DNA from: Aricia agestis
Taxonomy: Eukaryota; Arthropoda; Insecta; Lepidoptera; Lycaenidae
Assembly: GCF_905147365.1 (NCBI RefSeq)
Contig: NC_056417.1
Location: forward strand, 7,772,501 to 7,836,500
Length of the DNA: 64,000 bases
Direction: 5' to 3'
Made by a program: the position numbers and the translations under genes. Of the stretch, positions 1 through 11,083 are shown in pieces. The notes under the pieces were generated by a model. The model was not told where the DNA came from. It searched no databases and saw only the letters and a program-made list of their open reading frames with translations. Numbering within the stretch: the stretch's first letter is position 1; each line of letters begins with the position of its first letter.

Positions 1-322
1 GGCAAAAAGAGCGTTAGCGTATTTGGGGCAATAAAATTATTATTTTGGTGGTGGCATTCGCTCATTTTGACCGATATTTTTGGTTGTTGTTACAGATTCA
101 TCTTAAATATAAGACTATAATAATAGTTGAACTTATATCCTATTTGGTTTAGATATGCCCAAAAAAGAAAATTTTAAGTAACTTATCGCAACTGCAAACG
201 ACATAAACGAGTATTTTACTTCGCTTAAAATAAGAGATGGAATAAAATATAACGCGAATGAAATATTCAGAGCGCGATAATTATATTACTACAATGATAA
301 CTAGCTGAGTGCTTCGTAAGAA
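1..322. other. AT-rich, unassigned
   Basis: I see no coding frame, tRNA or clear repeat here. It may be the host flank of the TTAA-bounded element that starts at 323. Confidence 0.4.
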
Positions 323-783
323 TTAAGAGGATACACCAAGGGCTAGAGAAATGAAAAAAAGTACGTATATAATATCTATAACTGTCTCCCTTACCTCAAG
401 CCTATACCGCAGAACAACTGCAAAAAATCAACGATTCGTTGTCCCCTGATTCCTTCTCCAAAACTTAACCGATTTAAGTACTTTTTTCATTAAAGATTAA
501 AGAAAGGCTTGAGCTGTGTTCCTATGTTTTTTTTTGTTTTTTTTTTTTGTAAAATCTGTTTTCTGGATGTTTGAACACAGCGGAAAATCTTGCCATTTTT
601 TTGGGTTTTTGAACGTTCATATCTTATTTAATAATTAAATTTTGAAAAAAAAAGAAAACATAGGAACATTATATTCGTGGCCGTAGATATTCAGGAAAAA
701 AATATAACCCTACTAGCATTATCCAGGAAGGAATCAGGGGACAACGTTTGTATGGAAAGAAGGGCGGTGTGGACTCCTCTTAA
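323..783 (+). mobile_element. TTAA-bounded repeat element, copy 1
   Basis: The unit starts TTAAGAGGATACACC and ends GGTGTGGACTCCTCTTAA, so the ends are inverted over about 9 bp (TTAAGAGGA) and TTAA stands at both edges. A second copy at 46229-46710 has the same internal sequence in the opposite orientation. No ORF of its own is seen, so it is probably a non-autonomous DNA element. TTAA edges are usual for piggyBac-type insertion, but the termini do not look like the usual piggyBac ends, so the superfamily is left open. Confidence 0.65.
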
Positions 784-1101
784 GGTACAAGTTGGAAGCC
801 GACTTCATGGATTTGCAGCAGACGACGTTTTTTTGAAATACCTTGCGCAGCTAGCGACACGAAGCAGCTACACTTTCATAGAAACAGTATAGTCGCGACG
901 ACACGTCGTCTGCGGTTGCTCATGTCGTCCGCTGCCAATGCGTGCTAAACGATTTGCGTTTGCTAAAATATATTAGCATCGGACTAAGGAATACTGGAAG
1001 ATGGAAATCAAGTTATTTTAACTGCATTTTTTTTAATTATCAGGTTAAAGGCATAACCTTAATATGACCCAATTGACTCAGATCCTCTAGGACAATTTTT
1101 T
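784..1101. other. unassigned spacer
   Basis: No gene is visible. The interval separates two repeats and holds only low-complexity AT-rich sequence and a short GC-richer patch near 890-940. Confidence 0.35.
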
Positions 1102-1281
1102 GAAAGAGCTGCAGGTGCTTTGCCGGCCTTTTAAGAGGCAATAGGGTAATAGGGGAGGGTAATAATACTCACTAACTCGGCGAAACACAGCGCAAGTGCT
1201 GTTTCACGCCGGTTTTCTGTGAGAACGTAGTATTTCTCCAGGCGAGCCGGCCCATTCGTGCCAAAGCATGGCTCTCCCACG
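1102..1281 (-). mobile_element. SINE-like family A, 3'-truncated copy
   Basis: Read on the minus strand it starts with cgtgggagagccatgc at 1281 and follows the other family A copies (1757, 10761, 12203, 50555) until about 1102, where the match stops before the poly-A end. The CT-rich core is shortened. Confidence 0.7.
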
Positions 1282-1749
1282 TATATTCCTAGCTTGTTCA
1301 CCGCAGGCGACTTGAAAATTTTGATGAAAGCTGTGTTATTGAACGAGTAAAATCTCCTTCGTCGGTTACTATATGGAGCGAAATTAGCTCAAAAAGGAAT
1401 GGTCGACTATATTTGGTTGAAGGAACCATGCGTCAAGACCAATACCTGCGAGTTTTGCAATCTCATCTCCGTCACCAGATGGCTGAATAGTAGCCAGACG
1501 GCACCTGCATAATAATCATTTAGAAATCTACAGTCTACACCTTACCATAAGGCTAACAAAACTTTTTTAAAGAAAACAATAATGTTACTTTATTAGACAC
1601 AAAAAATGTTTTTTTTTCAAGTGAGATAATAATCTGACCACCGACGGTAAACATTAGTAATTAGTTAAAAAGCATTTTTTTTTGTTCATCGAACATCTAT
1701 CCTAAGGTTTTCAAGGGTGAAGTGGAGGGGCCAATAACCCCCTCTCCCC
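1282..1749. other. unassigned spacer
   Basis: No supported gene or recognisable repeat. Several poly-A and poly-T runs occur (1610-1625, 1670-1685). Confidence 0.35.
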
Positions 1750-1756
1750 AAATTCA

Positions 1757-2087
1757 CGTGGGAGAGCCGTGCTTCGGCACGAATGGGCCGGCTCGACCGG
1801 AGAAATACCACATTCTCACAGAACACCGGCGTGAAACAGCGCTTGCGCTGTGTTTCGCCGAGTGAGTGAGTTTACCGGAGGCCCAATCCCCTACCCTATT
1901 TGCTTCCCTACCCTCCCCTATTCCCTTTCCTTCCCATACCTACCCTCCCCTATTACCCTATTCCCTCTTAAAAGGCCGGCAACGCACCTGCAGCTCTTCT
2001 GGTGCTGCGAGTGTCCATGGGCGACGGAAGTTGCTTTCCATCAGGTGACCCGTTTGCTCGTTTGCCCCCTTATTTCATAAAAAAAAA
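1757..2087 (+). mobile_element. SINE-like family A, full-length copy
   Basis: About 330 bp from cgtgggagagcc to a run of A. In order it holds a GC-rich 5' part, a CT-rich core of repeated ccctaccctattccc-type words, and a 3' part with gtgacccgtttgctcgtttg before the tail. The 7-bp word aaattca flanks it at 1750-1756 and 2085-2091, the right one overlapping the tail; this is a likely target-site duplication. All full copies in the window share the same 5' edge, which argues for a SINE rather than randomly 5'-truncated LINE ends. The piece ggctcgaccgg is only a weak match to a pol III B box. Confidence 0.75.
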
Positions 2088-2091
2088 TTCA

Positions 2092-2348
2092 GACTGCCAG
2101 GTAGGCATCGATCTTCGGGCGGTTAAATAAGATCTTTTCGATCTATGCAAATAAACTATTTGCTTAGAATCAAATTACAATACGAGTAGAAAGCTTTTAG
2201 GAACCAGTCATACCAATTATCTTTAGCAACGGGTTAAATTTAACGGATTTAAATTGAGAACTTAATAGTTTTCTATCGTTTAAATAAACAATAGAAATAC
2301 TTTTATGTTATAAAAGTATTATCGGATTTGTGGAAATGGCAAAAACTG
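2092..2348. other. unassigned AT-rich spacer
   Basis: No gene; a small hairpin (atacttttatgttataaaagtat) lies near 2297. Confidence 0.3.
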
Positions 2349-2540
2349 ACTGCAAAAAGGAGGTCAATTCAACCCGTATTTATGCAATATTTCCAGAACA
2401 GTCCAGTTTTCGTATGTAAGACTATATTTGTGTCTGAACAAATGTGCCAAATTTCAAGGGTATAAAATGTATGTTTAATTTTTTTATGTCTGTATTCGCA
2501 TATCTCCGGAACTACAAGTTTGATTTTGGTAATTCTTTTT
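2349..2540 (+). repeat. dispersed repeat shared with 32587-32765
   Basis: The interval matches the reverse complement of 32587-32765. Shared landmarks are gcaaaaaaggaggt, tgtctgaacaaatgtgcca and ttcgcatatctccgga. Two diverged copies 30 kb apart show it is an interspersed repeat. No coding capacity is seen and the class is unknown. Confidence 0.6.
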
Positions 2541-2681
2541 TTGTTGTACCAGGAATAATTGTCCAACATAGTTCCCTAAGTTATACAATACCTGGTACAC
2601 CAAATTTATATCAAAACAGGTTCAGTACTTTTTGATTTAGAGAATTTTAATTCTTAATCAGGTACAATTTTGAAGTCTGTT

Positions 2682-2785
2682 GCTCTACCATGAGTTTAAA
2701 GCTAGGTGCTGTAAAATTTTCCATACTAAGCGTTAGTCGGTATCGAGTATCGATAAATACTATAGCTTTAAACTCATGGTAGAGC
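2682..2785. repeat. foldback with 23-bp perfect arms
   Basis: gctctaccatgagtttaaag (plus cta) at 2682-2704 is perfectly inverted at 2763-2785 around a 58-bp loop. It is probably a very small MITE or a deletion remnant. Confidence 0.7.
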
Positions 2786-3139
2786 TACTGTTTTATCTTT
2801 TTAAAATACTATTAAATTATAACTATTATATTATTCATGTGAAAAGCTAAGCGAAGCATCAGCAGTAATGAGATTAAAGCATTTAGCTGGAGCGTGAAGC
2901 TGCTCGAGTCAATTATGCTTGGCAAGATTCCATTGAGATGATGCTATCAGCTCCTATAATTTTTTGCTCGGCGAAGCAGAATATTCATATTTTTCCTTCT
3001 GATACTTGCGTAATATCTGTTTTATTATCTTTGAGTTAGGAACCGAAACGATGTTTTCCTCCCTTGAAAATAACCCTTATATTATTACAATATGTTATAC
3101 TTGTTTCATCACCTCACGTTGAATTTGTATGTTTCAACC

Positions 3140-3395
3140 TACGAATAATAAAAACTAAGAAAACGTTACTCCCATACTTCAACCGTTTTGAATTTATTTC
3201 ATTTTCGCACACTAAAATATGACAATAGCTACGAAACACACACGAAATAAAACCGTTGAAAATAATAGTCTACAATTACACAAAATTCTTGCATATAATA
3301 TTCGGGTAAAGTATGCATGTATTCGGTACAAATTTTCTAGCTCGCGGGTCAAATTTTTTGACACGGGTACTCTTCCTTAGTTTTTATTATTCGTA
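3140..3395. mobile_element. MITE-like element with ~20-bp inverted ends
   Basis: tacgaataataaaaactaag at 3140 is inverted at the right edge (cttagtttttattattcgta, ending 3395). The interior is AT-rich without an ORF. Length and structure fit a MITE; no second copy was noticed. Confidence 0.55.
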
Positions 3396-3508
3396 ATATA
3401 AAGAAAATATGTATAAAATATACCTTCTGAAGAACATTTCTTAACGAGCGATTATTAATAAATCCATACTTAACATTAAAAACCAGAAAGTGTGCCTGCC
3501 TCAACTGA

Positions 3509-4048
3509 GGGCCCGATCTAGCTAAAGATCATTGTCGCCGCCCTTTACTATTGAGCAAATTTTTTGGGGATCAAGGGGGGGGGGATTTACATAAAATACT
3601 TGAATATTTTCTATACAACCTGAAGTAGGTTAGAATGTAAAATTTTCAAACTTGGGTGGTGGACCGTAAATGGCGTATCGTATCTTAGGGTCATTATACT
3701 AGCGCAGAGCCGAAGCGCAACGAAGCGAATTATTAAAACTGAATATAACAAATTCAACCTTAACTCCAAAGCGTTAACGCACTTTATTACTTCTGAGAAT
3801 TTAAAAAGGCGCGCGCATCCGCGCGAATTCTCGTCGATGCGCCCGACCAACGCTGATTGACCTGGCAGAAGTAATGTATGCGTTTCGCTCTGGAGTGAAG
3901 GTTGAATTTTCTGTGTTCAGTTTTTGGGAATTCGCTTCGCTTCGACTCTGCGCTAGTATAAATTGACCCTTACGCCATTTACGGTCCACCACCCAAGTCT
4001 TATGCGTAACTTGGAAGATACGATACGCCCCCTTAGATCGGGCCCTGT
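3509..4048. mobile_element. long foldback element with 9-bp target duplication
   Basis: The ends gggcccgatcta (3509-3520) and tagatcgggccc (4034-4045) are inverted. The word ctcaactga occurs directly outside both edges (3500-3508 and 4049-4057), a perfect 9-bp direct repeat. Inside, a long imperfect palindrome pairs 3651-3790 with about 3858-3997 around a centre near 3824. Known families: 9-bp duplications are typical of Mutator-like elements, which include foldback forms. Assignment to that superfamily is an inference because no transposase is present. Confidence 0.7.
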
Positions 4049-4057
4049 CTCAACTGA

Positions 4058-4528
4058 TTTTAATGAAACTTTATAAAATATATTAATATTATTATGAGTC
4101 TAGGAACACATAATAGTTTTATCAGTGCAAAATGTACTTTTACTGCACAGTAAACGGTCACCTAGTTATTATTGAAATATAAACGTGTATAATGTACATT
4201 AATATAAATCGACGATAATAAATTTTGCGACCATAAAATATGACTTTTTACAAAATTAATACGGATAAATTGTTATTCATTTAATTATTGAAATCAATGG
4301 GCCAATAATGGCGGCGCCTGTTCCCGTGACGGTGACACATGCGGACGGTAATTGGCCAACGTGACGTATGACCCTATACAATACCGATAAATCTCGGGGA
4401 ATCCCGGCGAAGCACAAAAATCCCGGAAAATCCGATAGAATTGGATGGGTATATATTTACAAGGGATCGAACACAGGCATTACCTATAATACTATTATAG
4501 CTGAGAATATTAGTTACTTCTTTTTTCT
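4058..4528. other. unassigned; GC-richer patch
   Basis: No ORF that can be supported. A GC-richer patch at 4310-4450 (ggcggcgcctgttcccgtg) lies just upstream of the LINE-type 3' end at 4529 and may belong to the same retroposed copy. Confidence 0.3.
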
Positions 4529-4672
4529 TATTTTTGTAACTTGACTGGCACCTATACAATTTTGTTCCTGTATCGCCCAAAGGTTGACTGGTAGATAATG
4601 CCATAAGACATTAAGTCCACCTTTGTACTTGTATGTGCATAAAGTTTTTAATAAATAAATAAAATAAATATT
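4529..4672 (+). mobile_element. LINE-type 3' end with (AAAT)n tail
   Basis: The block containing aaaggttgactggtagataa and gcataaagtttttaat ends in a run of aaataaataaaat-type tail. The word aaaggttgactgg recurs near 34238, showing it is dispersed. This looks like a 5'-truncated non-LTR retrotransposon 3' UTR; clade unknown. Confidence 0.5.
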
Positions 4673-4723
4673 AAGTTAACAATTACAGCCCAAATCCTAC
4701 TTTCTACTAATCCTACTTCCTTC

Positions 4724-5715
4724 CTACTAATATTATAAAGGCGAAAGTTTGTTTGGATGTATGGATGTGTGGAGGTATGCATGTTTGTTACTCTTTCACG
4801 CAAAAACTACTGAACGGATTTTAATGAAACTTTACAATAACATAGCCTATACATCAGAATAACACATAGGCTACAATTTTAACCGACTTTCAAAATGGGG
4901 GAGGTGTTATGTTCGTTTTCTTATGTTCAACGATTACTCCGCCGTTTGTTAACCGATTTTCAAAAATTTTCTTTTGGTATATAGGGTGTCACCCCAATTT
5001 GGTAATTATATTCACAAAAGTGGTGATCTGATGAAGAATCTATAAGTAATCAAGGGAACTCCTCAAAATTCATAGGGAAACATGTGGTGACTTCGGTTTC
5101 GTGAGAAGTATTCTAAGCATATGCTACCAACAAGTAAGATTTAGCACCGAGGTATACCTGGTATACCGTGGTTCGGAACGGGTGAGAGAATTCCTGATTC
5201 TCTATAGATACAAGTTTGGGAGTTTCAGCGTTGTTTTAAGAACGGAAAGCATATGCTACTATGCAAATTACATTCATCATCATCATCACTACCATATTAT
5301 ACCATGCATCGTCCCATGGTTATGACTTATGAGCTTATAATGAACCTGTTATTGGTACTTTTCATAGTCTTTTAGATCGAGACTCGAGTTTGTCAAGCGA
5401 TAATTAAAAAAAATCTATACCTACCTAATATTATAAACATAAAGAGTATGGTTGCTTGAACGCGTTAATCTCAGGAACTACAGGTCCGATTTAAAAACTT
5501 ATTTCAGTGTTAGATATCTCATTTATCGAGTAAGACTATAGGCTATATATTACCACGTTAAGACTAATACGACCGAAGAAGCTCAGGAAAATGTGGGAAA
5601 AACGGGCGAAATATTAGAAATTTACGAACTACTGGAGCAATTTTTATGGCAATATTAAGCACACATATAGAGTAGACCAAGTGAAGGAGAGAGAAGAAAA
5701 ATGTACGGTTACCGT
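4724..5715 (-). repeat. ~1-kb composite repeat R5, copy 1
   Basis: The same order of blocks recurs at 42352-43372 and 56489-57292 in the opposite orientation: a head (tagatgtcccgcgcggcttc in the others, decayed here), a middle with gataattaaaaaaaat and cagtgttagatatc-type words, a gat/atc trinucleotide run, the gtatacctggtatacc palindrome, and a tail cgaaagtttgtttggatgta ending at ctactaatattata. Three co-linear copies show the ~1-kb unit moves as a whole. No intact ORF is present. Confidence 0.65.
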
Positions 5716-6440
5716 ATTATATTGTTTATACGTGTTAAAGCTTACTTATGTTCGTTTCCGGAACACTATGCCAATCATATCTACCTACGATTTAGCAGTT
5801 TAAGGCTGAAGGATGAATTCTGTAATTTTTTCATCAGGCAGACACATTGTAAATTACCTACTATTTAAACCAGTTATCTGTATATCGATTAGTCAAATTG
5901 TGTGTTTGCTCAAAGTATACAAAAGTTGATAGCAAGAGATAATAATTATGTACTATGTGCACTCTACACAGTAATCTATGGTACAGTATAGTTATAACTC
6001 AAACTGTAACTAACTGAATAACGAACCTACTGAAACGTCAAACTGGAGAGTGTAGAGTAAACAGTAAATAATATATAATATTTTGTTAAATTCAACACGT
6101 TTGAGAAAATGAAGTATATTTTTTCCCATTCACAATATTTGAAATCATTTTCGTGAGAAACGTAACATACAGAAAGGTAAACATCGGGTAAAAAATATAA
6201 GCAATGTTTATATTTTAAAAGGTAGCAATAGCATTAAACATATTTTGTATAGAATCACCCAAATATGACAGATCTTTAATTACACGTCATAACACTGGCA
6301 ATGAAACCACCCTGTGTAATCCCCCGCCACGATAGGAAAAAATATACGCGCTCTTAATAAATACCTTTATATGTCATTGTCAGATACCTTTGTTTTGTTA
6401 TAAATGATCTCTTTTGTCTCACTCTTTTTTCTCCCCTCCC
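5716..6440. other. unassigned AT-rich stretch
   Basis: No gene seen. Short words such as aacactggcaatgaaacc and tcccccgccacgatagg near 6295-6340 may belong to the LTR-like module that follows. Confidence 0.3.
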
Positions 6441-6454
6441 CCTCGCACCCTCGA

Positions 6455-6527
6455 TATAAAAACGCCGCCATCTAACGAGGACTCATTAACTCATATCAGG
6501 TGTGTCATTAACGCGAGAATAAAGTCC
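6455..6527 (+). promoter_or_regulatory. TATA + initiator + AATAAA module (possible LTR remnant)
   Basis: TATAAAA starts at 6455. TCATT, a fit to the arthropod initiator, has its A at 6485, exactly 30 bp downstream. AATAAA follows within 40 bp at about 6521. A promoter and a poly-A signal this close together is the layout of a retrotransposon LTR, not of a gene. I could not find convincing TG...CA edges or a target duplication, so it may be an old solo LTR or chance. Confidence 0.35.
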
Positions 6528-6716
6528 TGATGTTGCTATGGACTTTCCTGTCATAGTATTAGCTAAATCATAATGAAAAACTAGCGTTATTCTACTATTA
6601 TTAGGGTTAGTTTACTTTGCAACGTGATGTGGCGATTGTCTTGAAACATGAAATACCGCCAAACAAGCGCAGGGAAAGTCTCATATTTTAATAAATAAAG
6701 TTCAGTTTTATTAGCT

Positions 6717-6905
6717 TCACGAGCTTTTGCTCGCAGCTTCGCTCGCGTTTAGAAGTATTATTATATACAAACTTTCATCCCTATTTTAACCCCTTGGAGA
6801 TAGAATAGATCAAAATCCTTTCTTAGCGGATGCCTACCTGCATGCCAAATTTCAGCCCAATCGGTCCAGTGGTTTGGGCTGTGTGTTGATAGATCACCAT
6901 GTCAG
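6717..6905 (+). repeat. dispersed repeat R2-like (cttcgctcgcg head)
   Basis: It opens cacgagcttttgctcgcagc and carries ccaaatttcagcccaatcgg, the usual order of the lepidopteran short repeat called R2 here. No ORF. Confidence 0.5.
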
Positions 6906-6910
6906 TCATA

Positions 6911-7914
6911 GAAAGTTTATGAGGATCGATACACGGTTACATTTTCACGCGAAAATGCTGATCAGATATAAAGCCACGGTTAACATAGAGCTCTGGATCA
7001 ATCTAGATTACTTTTCATCCTGAAATACTATTCCTGTTCGTCATACAAGCCGTGGACAAAAGCCATTAAAACTATATAAGTCGTAAAAGTATTCGGTTCA
7101 AAAATATTTATTTCACGGACTTTTCATCCCACTCTGAATTCATAATTCATTGCGTAAAAACTAACTCACGTATTTTATGGGAAAATTTTATGTATTCCGG
7201 GTAGTTTATTAGTATTCTGCCCGCAGCCCCAACCCTGATATAAACTTTTGAATACCGCTAAGTACTCTGTTTCATTTAGTTCAGACACAGTAAGCTGCGC
7301 TGCTAACTTTTTAATAGTGCCCGACTGAAGGTCGAGTTTTGGCCGAAGCCGGTTTCGGCTTATTAATCGGTTTGAGCCCAAACTGAAACAAAAGATTTCA
7401 AATCTCGCAAAAAATATTTTAATGTTGGAGGTGGATAAAACTATTGTTTTTATTTGTATTAAAACGCTTTAATAATATTATATTAAGAAAAATTCAATTT
7501 TTTCTCTTGTCGTAGAAATGTCAATATGTAATAATTTAAAATACAATTTGATACTAATAGATAACATTTTGTTCAATTTCGAAAATGGTTTTCCAGGAAA
7601 TAAACCATCCAAATCAGCTGTGTTTTTTGTGAAAACTGTAATTAAAAAGAAATTGTAGAAAAATGTGTAGCCGAACATGATAATATTTAGGCTGAAGCCG
7701 AAGCCAGAACTCCGGTCACTACTTTTTAAACAGTTTTAATACCATGGAAATGAATTTCACTTCGCCACTTCACAAGAGGCCATATTAAAATATAATTAAA
7801 ATATATATATATAATTAAAATGACTGAAACTCTAAAAAAGTTGAGCGTCCAAGCAAACATTTTATACGATGCCAAAATACACATACATACTTCTTAGTTG
7901 GCTCATCTATTTGA
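6911..7914. other. unassigned AT-rich stretch
   Basis: Nothing coding can be supported. There is a small palindromic piece ccgaagccggtttcggc near 7340 and a gctgaagccgaagcc word near 7692, perhaps remains of one repeat. Confidence 0.3.
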
Positions 7915-8126
7915 CGACCTCTGTGGCTCAATCATTATTGGTTGAGTGTGTGGCAACTGGCAGCTCAAGCCGGGAGTCGCGGGTTCGAATCCCGCTGACG
8001 GAACAAAAAGTTTTTAATGTTCCCGGGTCTGATGTGTATAACACAATTCCTTCAGGTACTTAGCACGGGGCCAGACTGACGTGGTGTGAAGCGTCCATAG
8101 ATTTTATTATATTATTATTATTATTT
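7915..8126 (+). mobile_element. tRNA-derived SINE, family B
   Basis: The head has the pol III A-box-like tggctcaatcatt (7924) and a perfect B box in gggttcgaatccc (7981-7993), followed by acggaacaaaaagtttttaatg. The tail is an ATT microsatellite (8101-8126). A related head in minus orientation lies at 18452-18540. The stretch does not fold as a full tRNA, so I call it a SINE and not a tRNA gene. Confidence 0.75.
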
Positions 8127-8290
8127 AGATGACGCCCGGAACTCCGTTGCGCCGAATTTGTTTATCACGCGGAAACCGTACATTTTTTCGCAACAATATT
8201 ATAATCTTTAATATACCAAATTTCATCAAAATCGATTCCGCCGTTTAAGCCTGAAGAGGTGACAGAACTACACATTTTCACACATACATA
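8127..8290 (+). repeat. dispersed repeat R1
   Basis: agatgacgcccggaactccg through aaatcgattccgccgttt to acacattttcacacata. Same family as 9365-9555, 32072-32303, 38236-38421 and 55118-55311. Confidence 0.6.
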
Positions 8291-8321
8291 ATATTTTTTT
8301 GTGTTAGCTTACACTATCCCA

Positions 8322-8483
8322 CTACTGGGCAAAGGCCTCCCCCAGGGTCTTCCACTTGTCTCGCTCCAGCTGCTGCAGCGCCACCGTTGGCCAGCCCGGC
8401 TGGTACACCTCCACTTCATCGCGCCATCTTTTCCTAGGCCGGCCACGGTTGCGTCTTCCATCTTCAGAGGGGTTAACTCTGCC
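8322..8483 (-). pseudogene. RTE-type LINE reverse transcriptase, C-terminal end
   Basis: On the minus strand an open frame ends at TAG (8322-8324) and reads NRGRPRKRWRDEVEVYQPGW, then a tail ending WKTLGEAFAQ. The RGRP.KRWRD...W...GEAFAQ pattern is the usual C-terminus of RTE/BovB-type LINE polyproteins in insects. The rest of the element is missing upstream, so this is a 5'-truncated dead copy. The plus-strand ORF across it is a shadow. Confidence 0.75.
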
Positions 8484-9364
8484 GATATCTTAAGTAATTA
8501 CAAGTATAATATTAACTACATAGTAAGGATAAAATAAATTGTAGATATTCATTCAGATGTCGTATGGGTAAAGTAAACGACAAAATTTCTAAGCGTTCCG
8601 CGAGTCCGGATACGATGTTTTATGTCTACGTGGCTTCCGGATACGGGTAGGGCGGATAGGCTCAGGGCGGGCGGATGTACGGAATCGGGAAGACTTGACT
8701 TTATAAGCGAATTTTATTACGTTTTTTAATAAAACATTGAAATAACAATAAATGTACTTGCGATCTGAATTATCAAAAGCTTTTAATTTAAAATGTCCAT
8801 TTTATCACTTCTTTTTACACATATTGTTGTAAAACAATTATTTTAAATAATAAAAAAAATGTTATAAAACAATTATTTTAAACAATTATTTTAAATAACA
8901 TTTTCATGGGCTTGCGTCCTTCGATCTACCCGTCTATCTACCTTCCTTCACTAGAAGTAAATTATGTGATGAATATTGTTCTCTAAGAAAAAGATATAAT
9001 ATTATCAGCGGAATGCGACTTTATTTTATTTTAAAAGTAAAGTAAGTATATTAGTTGGATGGAATCATTAAACTTAATATTTAAGTACTTAGATAATAAT
9101 ATTATACCGTGCAGTAATTTTTTATACATATTATGCATCTCTTCAAAAAGCGCAATTATAAGAACACTATTAGATAGAATATGATACAGTATTCAAATTC
9201 AATTTACAATAAGCGCGGGTATGTTGCGGGCTTAAGACTCGTCTTACGTCTATAAGTCGCTTTTGAGAAACCACATCTGAGCTCGACCTTAATCTCTTCT
9301 CTCCCCATAATTTTCTCTTTAATCTCTCATATTTACCTCTGATTTGACCAATTTCGTATGTACA
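8484..9364. other. unassigned; short tandem words
   Basis: No gene. A GC-rich patch (ccggatacgggtagggcgga) is at 8637-8656, and the word aaaacaattattttaaa is repeated three times at 8828-8898. Confidence 0.35.
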
Positions 9365-9555
9365 ACTAGATGTCTCCCACAACTACGTTGTGCTATAATT
9401 TGTAAATTTTTTCGGGATAAAAAGTATCCTATGTCCTTTCCTAGGGCTCAAAGTATCTCCATACCAAATTTCAGCAAAATCGGTTCGGCGCGAAGAGGTG
9501 ACAAACAGACAGACAGACAGACAGACACACTTTCGCATTTATAATATTAGTGTGG
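9365..9555 (+). repeat. dispersed repeat R1 with (CAGA)n
   Basis: Complete order of the R1 unit: tagatgtctcccacaac, gtatcctatgtcctttccta, ccaaatttcagcaaaatcgg, a CAGA microsatellite at 9503-9525, and ttcgcatttataatattagt. No ORF of its own. Confidence 0.65.
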
Positions 9556-9874
9556 ATACCAGTTTACTATAATTTTTGGAACAGTGTAACAACATGGGAT
9601 ACCTATTTTCTTTAAGAAAATATCAAAAATATTATGTAATCTATGTTCAGATCCACGCCTTACCAACTGAACGGATTTGGTAATTTGCAACATTTTTCGC
9701 AGGCTCCTTTACCCATATTGAACCTTAAGAAGGTTTACTAGATTGTCTTTCTAACTCCTAATTTAGTTGCGAGTTCCGGAAAATACAGTAACAGGATATT
9801 ACTGCAATTTTTTCACGCTAGACGGAAGCACAAAACAGAGAGAAATAAGTTCTGTTCAACGTTTCCAACATGTT

Positions 9875-9933
9875 GCACACGCCATATCAGAATATTGACA
9901 ACGTTTCTGTCAATATTCTGATATGACGTGTGC
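9875..9933. repeat. hairpin with 26-bp arms
   Basis: Arms 9875-9900 and 9908-9933 pair almost perfectly (gcacacg..atatcagaatattgaca) around a 7-base loop. Outer pieces caacatgttg and caatatgttg extend the inversion to about 9868-9957. Probably a minimal MITE. Confidence 0.65.
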
Positions 9934-10366
9934 ATTGCACACTGTGCAATATGTTGGATTTTAGTCGGATTGATTACTGTATACGCTAGTGGTGCCCGCT
10001 GCTTCGACCTTTGCGTAAATATTCCTATATAAAATACCCTATTCTCTATTAAATAATAGCTCAAAACATAATAATATGATTTTTCTTATAAGTTCTCGGG
10101 TTAGAACAGTTTATACTCGTAGGTAATCATATTTAAGTAAAGCAAAATACTAATATAAAATATTATTCCAAGAACATCGCAGTTAAACGGGGATTTCGAT
10201 ATACTTCGTTTTATAGGGAAATAAAATATAACACGAGTAATATTTATTTAGTATCGTGCCAATCAATATAATCCCAATGGAATAACATCGTTTTAAGAAT
10301 TGGAAAACTGTATTTTAACACAATTACTCGTATTAATTTATGTTTTATTAGTGGTATTGTTATAAT

Positions 10367-10704
10367 TGAGCGTCCGTGGCCTAATAGGTAGACCTTTGGT
10401 TCGCACTCTTAGAGGGTGCAGGTTCGAACCCGGGTGGAGGCGTGTACCTATGAGACATTTTCTGATCTCAAGTACATAATACGGACGCTCGTACGGTGAA
10501 GGTAAACATCGTGAGGAAACCCGCACATAGTTGGTCCCAGACGTATTGACTTTCCTCTGGACTAGGCCGACTATGATGCGAGAATGCCGTATGCGCTTGG
10601 GTAACCATACGGATATTTAAAAATCGTGTCCCAGGCACTACAGTATTTGAGGAGTAGTTACTTCGCTCTGAAAAATACTGTATAAATCATCCGTGACCTA
10701 GTTT
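10367..10704 (+). mobile_element. tRNA-derived SINE, family C, copy 1
   Basis: The head tgagcgtccgtggcctaata carries an A box, and ggttcgaacc at 10421-10430 is a B box. The body matches 49238-49613 throughout. A perfect 10-bp target duplication ttgttataat flanks it (10357-10366 and 10705-10714). The 3' end is a short T-rich tail. Confidence 0.85.
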
Positions 10705-10760
10705 TTGTTATAATAAATGTTGACTATTAATTCTCGCAACTACGTTTACCTAGGAAAACC

Positions 10761-11083
10761 TTTTTTTTTTTTTTATGAAATAAGGGGGCAAACGAGCAAA
10801 CGGGTCACCTGATGGAAAGCAACTTCCGTCGCCCATAGACACTCGCAGCATCAGAAGAGCTGCAGGTGCGTTGCCGGCCTTTTAGAGGGAATAGGGTAAT
10901 AGGGGAGGGTGGGGATTGGAAGGGAAGGGAATAGGGGAGGATAGGGAAGGGAATCGGGCCTCCGGTAAACTCACTCACTCGGCGAAACACAGCGGAAGCG
11001 CTGTTTCACGCTGGTTTTCTGTGAGAACGTGGTATTTCTCCGGTCGAGCCGGCCCATTCGTGCCGAAGCATGGCTCTCCCACG
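10761..11083 (-). mobile_element. SINE-like family A, full-length copy
   Basis: Minus orientation: cgtgggagagcc starts at 11083 and the tail is the 14-base T run at 10761-10774. The order of GC-rich head, purine/pyrimidine core and 3' end agrees with the other copies. Confidence 0.75.

Noticed and set aside
7924..7993. Possible tRNA gene
   Set aside because: B box perfect, but no cloverleaf; SINE body and ATT tail follow.
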